64,000 nt of DNA from Undibacterium sp. 5I1 (GTDB taxonomy: Bacteria; Pseudomonadota; Gammaproteobacteria; Burkholderiales; Burkholderiaceae_D), in assembly GCF_034314085.1 (NCBI RefSeq), contig NZ_JAVIWI010000001.1, forward strand, positions 4,092,001 to 4,156,000, given 5' to 3'. Shown here one piece after another: positions 8,822-17,604 of the stretch. The position numbers and the translations under genes are program-made. The notes under the pieces were generated by a model. The model saw only the letters and a list, made by a program, of their open reading frames with translations. It searched no databases and was not told the origin of the DNA. The first letter of the stretch is position 1. Every line of letters starts with the position of its first letter.

Positions 8822-9616
8822 TTAGTCAGCATCATCAAAAATGGCTACCGCACGGGTCCATCCAGCAGAAGCGGCGCGAATTTTATGAGGGAAGCAGCTG
8901 ATCGTAAAACCATTGCCAGGCAAGACTTCTAAGTTATGCATTTTCTCGAGATGGCAGTAACCAATATCGCGCCCCGCTTTATGACCTTCCCAGATCAGAC
9001 TGACATCACCAGTTTCTGCAATTTTTTTCGCGGTAAATGAAAATGGCGCATCCCAGCTCCACGCATCGGTACCCGTGAGCCTGACACCGCGTTCTAGTAA
9101 ATACATGGTCGCTTCATAACCCATCCCGCAACCCGCATTGACATAATCCGAGTGACCATAGCGCTCACCAGCACGGGTGTTAATGACGACGATGTCGAAT
9201 TCTTGCAAGGTATGACCGATGCGTACCAACTCGGCTTCAACTTCCATTGCGGTGACAACGTGACCGTCAGGCAAATGACGAAAATCGAGTTTGACCCCGG
9301 GTCGAAAACACCAGTCCAGCGGTACTTCATCAATCGTGATGGAGCGTTCTGCTTCTCCCAGTTTGCGATTCATTGTTGAATGAAAATGGTAGGGTGCATC
9401 CAGATGGGTGCCGCTATGCGTAGTTAATCTCACCCATTCAGCTGCAGCCGCTTCTCCATCGGGAAAATCCTCCACTTTTGTACCCGGCAGCATATGCATA
9501 AATTCGGGCAAGGTATCGCCATGGGTTTGATACTCAATCTTTGGTGCCAGCATCGGGGGATCGGAAAGAACATCATTTTCAAGATAGATCGATAAATCGA
9601 CAAAACGGCGTGACAT
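8822..9616 (-). CDS. Cyclase/kynurenine formamidase-like metal hydrolase
   Basis: A 264-residue member of the cyclase family, which includes KynB-type formamidases and isatin hydrolases. The signature HSGTHLDAPYH is present with His67, His71, Asp73 and His77 as likely metal ligands. These enzymes hydrolyse amides, lactams or similar bonds with Zn or Mn. AGGAG stands right before ATG 9616. It is 68 bases upstream of the interrupted hydrolase and 78 downstream of the FAH-family gene. An amide- or lactam-hydrolysing step would fit a nitrogen heterocycle or tryptophan-like substrate, but that is inference. Confidence 0.85.
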   Translation of the reverse strand: MSRRFVDLSIYLENDVLSDPPMLAPKIEYQTHGDTLPEFMHMLPGTKVEDFPDGEAAAAEWVRLTTHSGTHLDAPYHFHSTMNRKLGEAERSITIDEVPLDWCFRPGVKLDFRHLPDGHVVTAMEVEAELVRIGHTLQEFDIVVINTRAGERYGHSDYVNAGCGMGYEATMYLLERGVRLTGTDAWSWDAPFSFTAKKIAETGDVSLIWEGHKAGRDIGYCHLEKMHNLEVLPGNGFTISCFPHKIRAASAGWTRAVAIFDDAD

Positions 9617-9694
9617 GTAGTCTCCTAGTCTGGTTTGCTGTGCTTATGTTGGTTATGGTGAGAGTCTTGATTTGAAACTTAAAATTTCCGCGCC

Positions 9695-10684
9695 TCAGGA
9701 CAGGACAGGGCATTTGACGACCCGTTGGTCAATTGCGCCAAATATCAATTGATCGGCAGCATCGCGTGCCTCCATCTGAACACGATCACCAAAGCGCATA
9801 AATTGGGTTGAAATCGCACCGTGCTCAATCATCTCCAGGGCGCGTCGCTCTGCTATGCACGCGGAACCTGCGCTTCTCTCACTATTAGAGACCGTGCCAG
9901 AGCCGATAATCGTCCCCGCTGACAGCTTGCGGGTGGCGGCTGCATGGGCAATCAGATGTTGAAAGCCAAAGCTCATTTCTGCACCATTCGGGTTACCAAA
10001 CCAGACTTCATTCCAGCGCACTTGCAAGGGCAAAGCAACTCGGCCATCGCGCCATGCGCTACCTAATTCATCTGGAGTAATTGCTAAGGGTGCAAAACTG
10101 GAAGATGGCTTTGCCTGTAAAAATCCAAAGCCCGTTTTCATTTCTCGTGGCCCAAAGTGACGCAGACTGACATCATTAATTAGTACGATTAGTAGAACGT
10201 ACGATAGGGCCTGATCGACAGGGCAACCGAGTGGGACTTCATCCAAAATAACTCCAAACTCCCCTTCAAAATCGATGCCTTGTGCTTCGTCTGGTAAGGC
10301 AATATCCTGATGTGGTCCAAGAAAATCGTCGGAGGCACCCTGATACATCAAGGGAATCGTATCGAGATCGGCAATCGGTGGCGTGTGGAATGCAGTTTCC
10401 ATTAGTCGCGCATGGTTGATAAAAGCAGAGCCGTCACACCATTGCGGTGCGCGAGGTAGCGGAGCCGTCGCTAATTGCGGCTGAAATGCAAAGGCCTCAG
10501 CGACTTCACCACGGTTGAGTGACTGGTACAAGCGATCCAATGCGGGTGATAAACTCTGCCATTTTTCTAAAAGACAAATAAGACTGGGTGAAATATTTTG
10601 TGCTGATGCTGCTCGAGTACCATCTTTTGAGACGACAACAAGTTGCCCGTCTCGACTGCTGCTTGCTAAGCTTGCGAGTTTCAT
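9695..10684 (-). CDS. Fumarylacetoacetate hydrolase family protein
   Basis: A 329-residue FAH-superfamily enzyme with the acidic metal site in FEGEFGVILDE and a conserved late GTIIGSGTVSN segment. Family members cleave C-C bonds of ring-fission products or decarboxylate and hydrate keto acids. I chose ATG 10684, preceded by GGAG, because the protein then starts MKLASL as in relatives; an earlier in-frame start would run into the divergent regulator gene. It is the first gene of the leftward catabolic set and is divergent from the LysR regulator, so it is probably the main target of that regulator. Confidence 0.87.
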   Translation of the reverse strand: MKLASLASSSRDGQLVVVSKDGTRAASAQNISPSLICLLEKWQSLSPALDRLYQSLNRGEVAEAFAFQPQLATAPLPRAPQWCDGSAFINHARLMETAFHTPPIADLDTIPLMYQGASDDFLGPHQDIALPDEAQGIDFEGEFGVILDEVPLGCPVDQALSYVLLIVLINDVSLRHFGPREMKTGFGFLQAKPSSSFAPLAITPDELGSAWRDGRVALPLQVRWNEVWFGNPNGAEMSFGFQHLIAHAAATRKLSAGTIIGSGTVSNSERSAGSACIAERRALEMIEHGAISTQFMRFGDRVQMEARDAADQLIFGAIDQRVVKCPVLS

Positions 10685-10760
10685 GTCTCCGTCCTTATTA
10701 TTTTTTTGGCTGACAAAAAAGCCAATACCGCATGCTAAGGACGCAGGCAATATGTGTAAA

Positions 10761-10785
10761 ATCGATTTTCTTGATTGCATAAATC
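10761..10785. promoter_or_regulatory. Candidate LysR-binding site in the divergent promoter region
   Basis: The 136-base gap between the FAH-family gene and the LysR gene holds ATC-N9-GAT at 10761-10775, the half-site pattern known for NodD-like LysR proteins. It overlaps a GATT-N5-AATC dyad at 10773-10785. The position between divergent genes is where a LysR regulator usually binds. No clear sigma-70 boxes could be fixed. Confidence 0.4.
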
Positions 10786-10820
10786 GGTTGTGGCAATACC
10801 TAAAAATAACGGAGACAGGC

Positions 10821-11741
10821 ATGCGGTTTAATAAACTTGATTTAAATCTGTTGGTAGCGCTGGATGCGCTACTGGCTGAGCGCAGTATTACGCGCGCTGC
10901 GCAAAGGCTCAATTTGAGCCAGTCGGCGACGAGTGGCGTGTTAGCGCGGTTGCGTGATTATTTTGAGGATGAAATATTGACTCAGATTGGTCGAAATATG
11001 GTCATGACGCCGTTGGCAGCTAGCCTGGAAGCGCCAGTTCGGGAGGTGTTGTTGCAGATTCAATCGACCATCGAAACCAAGCCAGGATTTGTTTTAGAAG
11101 AATCGACCCGGCATTTTCGAGTGATTGCCTCAGATTATCCCACTTCAGTTCTGATGGCTGAGGTGGCACGTAAGATGAGTGAACTGGCACCGAATGTTAC
11201 TCTCGAAATTATGGCGCCTGGCGACGATCACGAGATACAGCTTGATCGTGGCGAAATTGATTTACTCATCATGCCAGCCAAGTATTTAGTCGAGGGTCAT
11301 GCTAGCGAAGTGCTATTCCAGGACAGCTACAGTTGTGTTGTGTGGAAGGATAATACGATTGTTGGTGACAGTTTGACGCTGGATCAATATATGAGTCTGG
11401 CGCACGTCTCGACCAAATTTGGTAAAGCGCAGCCTAGTTTTGAAGAATGGTTTTTACAAAGCACAGGCTTTGCAAGGCGGGTTGAAGTCAGCACCAGTAA
11501 TTTTAGTTCCTTGCCCTTATTGTTAGTTGGTACCAATCGTATCGCCACCATGCATACCCGATTGGCAGATATGTTCGCCGACTATTTCCCGATTCGCTTA
11601 TTACCACCTCCGATGGATATTCCGCTCTTGGTAGAGATGATGCAATGGCATAAATTTGTCGATAAAGATATTGCACATATCTGGTTTCGCACGCTACTCA
11701 AGGAAGTTGCCAATGCACGCCGTTCTCCGCTAGCAGCTTAA
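10821..11741 (+). CDS. LysR-family transcription regulator
   Basis: A 306-residue regulator. The winged helix-turn-helix lies at about residues 5-65 (RSITRAAQRLNLSQSATSG), followed by a ligand-binding domain of normal length. The opening FNKLDLNLLVALDALL is like NodD/PcpR-type members. I chose ATG 10821, preceded by GGAGAC; a much longer frame upstream would overlap the FAH gene on the other strand. It probably controls the leftward catabolic set in response to a pathway compound and may repress itself. Confidence 0.88.
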   Translation: MRFNKLDLNLLVALDALLAERSITRAAQRLNLSQSATSGVLARLRDYFEDEILTQIGRNMVMTPLAASLEAPVREVLLQIQSTIETKPGFVLEESTRHFRVIASDYPTSVLMAEVARKMSELAPNVTLEIMAPGDDHEIQLDRGEIDLLIMPAKYLVEGHASEVLFQDSYSCVVWKDNTIVGDSLTLDQYMSLAHVSTKFGKAQPSFEEWFLQSTGFARRVEVSTSNFSSLPLLLVGTNRIATMHTRLADMFADYFPIRLLPPPMDIPLLVEMMQWHKFVDKDIAHIWFRTLLKEVANARRSPLAA

Positions 11742-11785
11742 TTTTATCGCGCAAGTTAACATCAATAAGCGATTACTAAGCAACC

Positions 11786-12163
11786 ATGACTAGCAAAAAA
11801 ATAGCCTTAACGACAGTATTCCTATGGTTCTTTATGGGAGGCATCGGACACTTCATCGCCCCGGACTTTTTTCTGAAAATTGTCCCGCCGTCTTTGCCGC
11901 TGCGTATTCAAGCGGTGTACATCAGCGGGTTTTTTGAGGTACTTGGTGCGCTGGGTTTGCTGCATGTTCAGTATCGTAAATGGGCAGGTATTGGCTTGTT
12001 TTTGCTGACCATTACTGTTACACCTGCAAACGTCTATATGTGGCTTAATCCTCAGCTATTCCCGAAAATACCGGAGTTGCTATTAGGCTTAAGGCTGATA
12101 TTGCAGGTTCTGTTGTTAGCTGCGATTTGGTGGGCTGCTGCACCAGAGTCTCAAACTAAATAG
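11786..12163 (+). CDS. DoxX-like small membrane protein
   Basis: A 125-residue protein with four predicted membrane helices. The first carries the FFMGGIGHFI segment typical of DoxX-family proteins. Its function is not established in general; relatives occur beside oxidative or catabolic genes. It lies 44 bases after the LysR gene on the same strand and has no strong Shine-Dalgarno sequence before ATG 11786. Confidence 0.7.
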   Translation: MTSKKIALTTVFLWFFMGGIGHFIAPDFFLKIVPPSLPLRIQAVYISGFFEVLGALGLLHVQYRKWAGIGLFLLTITVTPANVYMWLNPQLFPKIPELLLGLRLILQVLLLAAIWWAAAPESQTK

Positions 12164-12221
12164 TTTTGTGAGCTTATCAATACAGTCAACACGCCCTAGT
12201 CTCACTCAAAAAAGGTGACGC

Positions 12222-13361
12222 ATGAAACTGATTCTTTCCATCTTCATGAGCGCAATCATTGCGATGATTGCTCAGTCCGGTTTCGCAAATTCTATTGAAA
12301 ATCCTATTGCAAGGACAGCCAAAACAATTGAGCCAACAGACGGGGGTATTGCTGCGCCATCGAGCTTAAAGTTGGCAGGGTGGCAGCGAGTTCATTTAGG
12401 TAGCAGCAGTCAGCAGTATGATTTTCCTGTGTATGCAAACCATGCTTTAGACAGTGACTTGCATACTATTCGAGAAGTGATTTTTGTTCAGCATGGATTA
12501 CAGCGAAACGGCGATGATTACTATGCCACTGCGGCCGAGTTACTCAAGGAGACTGGCCGCGATCCTGCAGAGATATTGCTGATCGCGCCAAACTTCCCGG
12601 GCACTGCCGACACCAGGAAGGGTTTTGTGAATATGCCGATGTGGAGCGGACAAGGCTGGATGAGTGGCGAGAACGCAGTGAACGCGTCTTTTTCTGTCAG
12701 CTCTTTGCAAGTACTGGATGATTTACTCGCTTTTGTCACCGATAAAAAACGCTTACCGGCGGTGATGCGGGTGACGGTAGCAGGACATTCTGGTGGCGCG
12801 CAATTGGTACACCGGTACGCGGTGTTAAACAATGTGGATGAAGGCTTACGCGCACGTGGTATTGCCTTGACTTATGTGATTGCGAATCCCTCTTCTTACC
12901 TGTACTTCACTTCTGATCGCCCAAACAATTCTGCCGCTTCCGGCTTTGCTCCTTACGACACCGCAGTATGCGCCGACTACGACAAGTATCGCTATGGCAT
13001 GCGTAACATGGTGCCGTATGCGCAAGGTACTGATGGTATGACTTTATATCGTAGATATGCTCAGCGGCAAATGACGTATTTAGTCGGCTCGGATGATAAC
13101 GATCCCAATCATCCGGTATTGGATAAAGCCTGCGGCGCAGAGGCCGAAGGTGCGACGCGTTTGCAGCGGGCACGTGCTTATTGGCGCTATGAGCGGTTGT
13201 TGGCAACATCCCAGCAAGTCATTCAGCATCAGTATTTTGAAGTTGTCGGTGTTGGACATAATCAATCAAAGATGCTGGGATCACGTTGTGGCGCACTGGC
13301 GATATTTGCTCTACCTGAATCAAAAAATATGGCTGCTGCCAGTTGCCGCGCACCGCGATAA
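12222..13361 (+). CDS. Secreted alpha/beta hydrolase
   Basis: A 379-residue protein with an N-terminal signal peptide of about 22 residues ending near FANS. The nucleophile elbow GHSGG puts the catalytic serine at residue 190. A candidate acid lies in YLVGSDDN and a late His in VGVGHNQS. The fold and the HGLQRNGDDYY oxyanion region suggest an exported esterase, lipase or peptidase-like enzyme. It is probably periplasmic or secreted. It stands alone between the DoxX gene and a long non-coding stretch. The substrate is unknown. Confidence 0.72.
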   Translation: MKLILSIFMSAIIAMIAQSGFANSIENPIARTAKTIEPTDGGIAAPSSLKLAGWQRVHLGSSSQQYDFPVYANHALDSDLHTIREVIFVQHGLQRNGDDYYATAAELLKETGRDPAEILLIAPNFPGTADTRKGFVNMPMWSGQGWMSGENAVNASFSVSSLQVLDDLLAFVTDKKRLPAVMRVTVAGHSGGAQLVHRYAVLNNVDEGLRARGIALTYVIANPSSYLYFTSDRPNNSAASGFAPYDTAVCADYDKYRYGMRNMVPYAQGTDGMTLYRRYAQRQMTYLVGSDDNDPNHPVLDKACGAEAEGATRLQRARAYWRYERLLATSQQVIQHQYFEVVGVGHNQSKMLGSRCGALAIFALPESKNMAAASCRAPR

Positions 13362-13851
13362 TCTCTTTTGCTTGATGTATGTAAAAAAGGTGTAAACGAA
13401 GTCGTAAAAAAGTCGTAAAAATTTGTCTCAATTCTATTAAATATATTCATTGATCAAGCTCAGCAGTGTATTGCGCACGCAATCTGCTGAGATAATGCCT
13501 ACCAACTTAGCCCGATTTAATCGCAAGATATCTTGCATAAATTTGCGCTTCCTTTTTACGAGAAGAATAAGCAGTTTTTGTAATAACCAGTAACAACAGG
13601 TATGAAACGCAAGTACGACTTTCGATGTAACGACAAACTCACCAACTTCGCTTTTAGCAAAGTTGGTTTTTTTATGCCCGCTATTATTTGCTTGTATCCG
13701 GTTAAATTACAAATCAATTACCGTTTAAATCTTGCTGCGGCAATGACATCATGAGCACCACTTAAAAATTAAATCAGTAATCGAGAATTACTTTAATCAG
13801 CAATCAGAAAATTGCGGAAACGAATTTAGAGAACGAGTTAAAGAGACACTT
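13362..13851 (+). ncRNA. 490-base intergenic region with a possible small RNA
   Basis: No protein gene is supported here. A strong hairpin lies at 13459-13491: CTCAGCAG pairs with CTGCTGAG and an inner ATTGCG pairs with CGCAAT, with a 3-base bulge. An intrinsic terminator follows at 13641-13673. No open frame of note lies between them. The arrangement would suit a small RNA of up to about 210 bases that ends before the TelA operon, or a leader of that operon with premature termination. I recognise no known RNA family. Confidence 0.3.
13641..13673 (+). terminator. Rho-independent terminator
   Basis: ACCAACTT pairs with AAGTTGGT around an AGC/GCT-containing loop, and seven T residues follow at 13667-13673. 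It reads rightward and ends 178 bases before the TelA-family gene, so it could end the hydrolase transcript, a small RNA, or act as an attenuator. Confidence 0.75.
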
Positions 13852-15060
13852 ATGAGCGAGCAAAAAACTGAAACATCAGAATTAACTTTATCAACAAGCG
13901 CCATGGCACCACTGTACTCAGATAATTTGCCTGTACCAGTGCTTAAATATGAGTTGCAAGCTGAGCGTCAAATTGATTTGAACAAATTTAGCGATGAGCA
14001 AAAAAATCGTATCAATCAAATTGCGTCCAGCGTGTCTTTTTCAGATACCAATAGCCTGATGTCATTTGGCTCTGATGTGCAGCGTGAATTGAGTCAGCAT
14101 CTGGATCAATTATTAGAAGGCATGCGTACCAGCGAAGCCGGGCGTGCAGGTGAAATTACGATTGCTTTAGCGACGACGCTGAGGGATTTAAATTTACCGA
14201 AAGTAAAGCAAGAGGTAGAAGGTCACCATAGTCTGACAGATGCCTTAGGAAAAATTCCCTTCGTCGGTGATTGGTTTTCTGCATTGCGAGCGCTTCAGCA
14301 AAATCACAAAAAAATTACTGATCATCTGACTGCGATTGAGAAAAAATCTCAAGCGCAATTAACTACGCTCAGATCAACGAATGACAAGTTAGATCGCATG
14401 GTGCAAGGCACGATCGACCATATCAAAAATATGGAGTTATACATGGCTGCGGGGCAGATCCTGGTGAAGCGTGCGCGCGTCGAATTTGAACAGAAGCGAG
14501 CCGCAGTTGAGCAATCGCGTGACCTGATTGAGATCGCAAGACTGCGGGACTTTGGCGAGCAGATAAATGCGTTTGAAACCCGTATTGTGCGCATCCATAT
14601 GGCACACAGCCAGTCGATTATTTCGGTACCAGAAATTCGTGCAACGCAGACGGCGTCGATGATAGAAATGAATAATGTCATGGACAGCATTCTGTTTGAT
14701 TTGCCAAGTCTTAAGAGGGCAATCATCAATGTCGCCGCTTTATCTGAAGTTGCCAAAGCGTCTAAGGCAACCGATGCCCGTCGCGCATTGTCGCGTGAGT
14801 TAAATAGTATCGGTAGCGATGAATTGCAGGTCAGCTATTTGAAAGCAAAAGACAGTCAGGGTGACTTTGCGGCCGATGTTGCAGCTCTTGCCATGTCGGC
14901 AGACAAGCTATTGCAAACCATAGAGCTAGGCAGAAAACTCGATATTGCTAACGTAGGCAAACGTGAGAAAGCGATTACCGAACTGAGCGCGATTAACCGC
15001 ACATTTACAGACGGTTTAATCCAGTCTGGAGATCAGTTCGTACAAAAAATCGCATCCTGA
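13852..15060 (+). CDS. TelA-family (toxic anion resistance) protein
   Basis: A 402-residue, mostly helical protein of the TelA/KlaA family. The family landmark is LGKIPFVGDWFSALRAL near residue 135, followed by long coiled-coil helices. The family was named for tellurite resistance, but its members often occur with Ter-type and kinase genes in stress-signalling loci, and their biochemical role is unsettled. It is the first gene of the phosphorylation locus, 58 bases before the VWA gene. The many helices and the lack of a signal peptide suggest a cytoplasmic scaffold or envelope-associated protein. Confidence 0.8.
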   Translation: MSEQKTETSELTLSTSAMAPLYSDNLPVPVLKYELQAERQIDLNKFSDEQKNRINQIASSVSFSDTNSLMSFGSDVQRELSQHLDQLLEGMRTSEAGRAGEITIALATTLRDLNLPKVKQEVEGHHSLTDALGKIPFVGDWFSALRALQQNHKKITDHLTAIEKKSQAQLTTLRSTNDKLDRMVQGTIDHIKNMELYMAAGQILVKRARVEFEQKRAAVEQSRDLIEIARLRDFGEQINAFETRIVRIHMAHSQSIISVPEIRATQTASMIEMNNVMDSILFDLPSLKRAIINVAALSEVAKASKATDARRALSRELNSIGSDELQVSYLKAKDSQGDFAADVAALAMSADKLLQTIELGRKLDIANVGKREKAITELSAINRTFTDGLIQSGDQFVQKIAS

Positions 15061-15118
15061 CATGGTTTGAAAAGAGTTATTGGTAGTTATTGTATGTTCC
15101 CGTTTTTTTGGAGTTGTT

Positions 15119-16432
15119 ATGTTCCGCGTTCAAGGTTTTTTTAATCCTTATTTGGTAACGGGGCAATCCCGCTTAGATGCCGTGCTGACGATCACATCTG
15201 ATACCGTCTCTGAAGGGGTTGCTAATGTCGGTGCGAGTGTAATTGGAAGCGCCGCCGCAAATGCTGCCGGTCGTAAAGTCGTAGGCTTTGTTTTAGATGT
15301 GTCTGGTTCTATGGGCGGTGAGAAATTATCGCAAGCCAAAAATGCAGCACGCCGTGGGATTGATTTATTAAGTGAAGACATGTGGTTCTTTGTCGTCACC
15401 TTTTCTGGCGCTGCCGATGTGATTGTGCGGGCGTGCCCTGCCACCGCTACCAACAAAGCAGATGCACACAGAGCGATACAAGCGTTGCGTGCATCGGGTT
15501 CCACAGCCATGTCAGAGGGTCTAAAGTTTGCCTTGATTGAAGTCAAACGCAGCGGCGCAGCATTGGCCAGCGTGTATTTTCAGACCGATGGTGAAAACAG
15601 TTCCGAAGATACCCAGCTAGCCTCCGTGATTGAGCAATGCAAAGGTGTATTTCAATGTGATTGCCGTGGTATTGGCACCGACTGGAAACCAGCTGAGCTG
15701 CGGACGATTGCTTCTGCCTTATTGGGCACCGCCGATGCCGTGACCGACCCTGCCGGACTGGAAGAAGACTTGCGTTCTTTCTTAACGCGCTCTATGTCCA
15801 AAGGCATTTCTGGTGCAGTCTTACGCATCTGGTCGCCTAAAGTCGTCAAGCTCACGACCGTCAAGCAAATGAGTCCAGAGATCATGGACTTGATGCCTGT
15901 CGCAAAACGCTTGGATGATAAAACTATCGACGTACCGTTAGGCGCATGGGGTACGGAAGCAAGAGATTTTCAGCTGGCATTTGAGTTGCCGGTAGGCGCG
16001 ATTGATGACGAAATTCTGGCATGCAGAGCTGCGGTAGTGTATCAACACGCCGGTGTCGAAACCAAAGTCCCGTGTGATCCTATTGCGGTTAAATGGTCTG
16101 GTGACGATACCCTCACGACCCGCATTAGCAAGGAAGTTGCGCACTACACCGGTCAAAAAGAATTAGCCGATTCTATTCAAGAAGGCTTAGATGCAAAAGC
16201 CAAAGGTGATGAAGATCGTGCGACCCGCTTACTCGGACGCGCCGCTCAGTTAGCGCAAGAGTCAGGCAATGAGGAAGTGACCAGACGCTTGAAAAAAGTA
16301 GTGGATATGGTCGATGCCAGCACCGGTACTGTCCGTTTGAAAAAGGCAGATAAAGCAGCGGATATGGAACTGGAACTAGGCGGTACCCGAACAGTTCGCC
16401 GTCGTGCAGCGACACCATCAGCACAATCATAA
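15119..16432 (+). CDS. VWA-domain protein with Thr/Arg-rich tail
   Basis: A 437-residue protein. The von Willebrand A domain occupies about residues 50-240. Its metal site is intact: Asp60, Ser62 and Ser64 (DVSGS), Thr128 (GSTAMSEG) and Asp156 (TDGENS). A beta-rich middle part is followed by a helical stretch at about 350-410 (EGLDAKAKGDEDRATRLL). The protein ends in TRTVRRRAATPS, a Thr/Arg motif also seen in the kinase of this locus. I chose ATG 15119 for its GGAG. It is cytoplasmic, with no signal peptide. VWA proteins assemble complexes through a bound metal ion; TerY of tellurite loci is the nearest well-known parallel with a kinase and PP2C. Confidence 0.82.
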   Translation: MFRVQGFFNPYLVTGQSRLDAVLTITSDTVSEGVANVGASVIGSAAANAAGRKVVGFVLDVSGSMGGEKLSQAKNAARRGIDLLSEDMWFFVVTFSGAADVIVRACPATATNKADAHRAIQALRASGSTAMSEGLKFALIEVKRSGAALASVYFQTDGENSSEDTQLASVIEQCKGVFQCDCRGIGTDWKPAELRTIASALLGTADAVTDPAGLEEDLRSFLTRSMSKGISGAVLRIWSPKVVKLTTVKQMSPEIMDLMPVAKRLDDKTIDVPLGAWGTEARDFQLAFELPVGAIDDEILACRAAVVYQHAGVETKVPCDPIAVKWSGDDTLTTRISKEVAHYTGQKELADSIQEGLDAKAKGDEDRATRLLGRAAQLAQESGNEEVTRRLKKVVDMVDASTGTVRLKKADKAADMELELGGTRTVRRRAATPSAQS

Positions 16433-16491
16433 TTAAGTAAATTAGCAAAATTCTATAGTTAAAAACAGGACGTATAACCGGTGAGCAAGCG

Positions 16492-17280
16492 ATGAGTAAT
16501 ATCTGCCCCAAGGGTCATTTTTCGACTGATATTGATTACTGTTCTGAGTGCGGTTCCGCGATCAAATTACCAGTTAGTGCGAGTAGCTCTGCTGGCTCGG
16601 CTAGTAACTTAGATAAGTTAGCAGGACAAAATTTAGTCGGTAACAAAGCCACAACAAGCTGCCCTGATTGCATGACGGTGCGTCGGCCTGATGCACGGTT
16701 TTGCGAAGTGTGTCGTTATGATTTTGAAAAAGCGATGTCGTTTAGTGGATTGCAAAGTGGCTTACAAATTGCACAGCCGCTGCCTGCGTTGAATGCAGTG
16801 GTAGTTGATGCAGTAGCGGCGGTCAATTCTGTTGATACTAAAAACACAGCCATTACTCCGGTGGACGATGCGACACAGATAAGCCTTGCAGCAGATGCAT
16901 CAGTACATCCGTCTGTACGACTTAAGTTGCGTATTTTGGTGGACAGTAGTTTGTACAAAGATCCCGACCCAAGTTTGCCATGTCCTATCGCCGCGGCAGA
17001 AAAAGAGTATCACCTCGATCTGGATGAGCAAACCTTGGGACGTCAGTTTGAAGGCAGGGGCATACATCCAGAAATCGTGGTGCAAGACCCCGGCATCTCG
17101 CGCCGACACTTAAAGTTGATGCGGGATGGTGCAGGCCAAATCACGGTACTGGAATTAGGCTCCGCCAATGGTACTGAGTTAAATCAAGCCAATCTCGAAC
17201 CGGGCGTGGTGACCGCCTTAAAAGCGGGTGATCAACTCACCTTAGGTATGTGGACGAGGATATGCGTCGAGTCGCGTTGA
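16492..17280 (+). CDS. Zinc-ribbon/FHA-domain protein (GarA-like partner)
   Basis: A 262-residue protein. Two small zinc-binding modules stand at the N-terminus: residues 5-20 (CPKGH ... CSEC) and 57-74 (CPDC ... CEVC). An acidic linker rich in Thr and Ala follows. The C-terminal 110 residues form an FHA domain: LGRQF, then ISRRHL and GSANGTELN carry the phosphothreonine-binding residues. FHA domains bind phosphothreonine peptides. In mycobacteria the FHA protein GarA is the main substrate of PknG; this protein could play that part for the kinase encoded at 20295. Unlike GarA it has zinc ribbons. The start ATG 16492 has only a weak ribosome-binding site. Confidence 0.85.
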   Translation: MSNICPKGHFSTDIDYCSECGSAIKLPVSASSSAGSASNLDKLAGQNLVGNKATTSCPDCMTVRRPDARFCEVCRYDFEKAMSFSGLQSGLQIAQPLPALNAVVVDAVAAVNSVDTKNTAITPVDDATQISLAADASVHPSVRLKLRILVDSSLYKDPDPSLPCPIAAAEKEYHLDLDEQTLGRQFEGRGIHPEIVVQDPGISRRHLKLMRDGAGQITVLELGSANGTELNQANLEPGVVTALKAGDQLTLGMWTRICVESR

Positions 17281-17398
17281 TCCGTTAAGGCAGATATGAT
17301 TTGGCCGCAGCTGATCGCTCATTGGACATTGCAAACCGTGCACTTATTCCTGTGCACTTCTTGCTATCTAAGCGAAGAATCAGCTATTAGATAAATTG

Positions 17399-17481
17399 AT
17401 ATACTCGTAGTAAGTATATTTAATCGTCCATACATTTGCTGGTCTATAAGCCGATTTTTTGAAAAAAGATGGGGAGTATAT
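17399..17481 (-). repeat. Dispersed repeat, copy 2 (reverse orientation)
   Basis: An 83-bp element with GGGGAGTATAT at 17471-17481 and a complementary but worn end at 17399-17406. In reverse it contains TATGGACGATTAAATATACT, nearly identical to copy 5. It sits inside the 324-base gap (17281-17604) between the FHA gene and the membrane-receptor gene and may split the locus into two transcripts. The gap also holds a GTGCAC-N8-GTGCAC dyad at 17338-17357. No gene is seen in it. Confidence 0.83.
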
Positions 17482-17604
17482 GGATTTACAGCTATGGTTT
17501 GCATCTAATCAGAGTGGAAAGCTCCTTCCGGGATTGCCGTGTTAATCAAGAGTCCTGTCAGGTCTTTAGCTAATTAATTTGTATTCATCAAGGATAAGCA
17601 GTCT

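Noticed and set aside
10515..10820. N-terminal extension of the LysR gene, and the mirrored extension of the FAH gene to 10912
   Set aside because: Both cross the divergent intergenic region; GGAG sites and family N-termini place the starts at 10821 and 10684.
17338..17357. GTGCAC-N8-GTGCAC dyad as a terminator after the FHA gene
   Set aside because: The stem is only 6 bp and no T-run follows.
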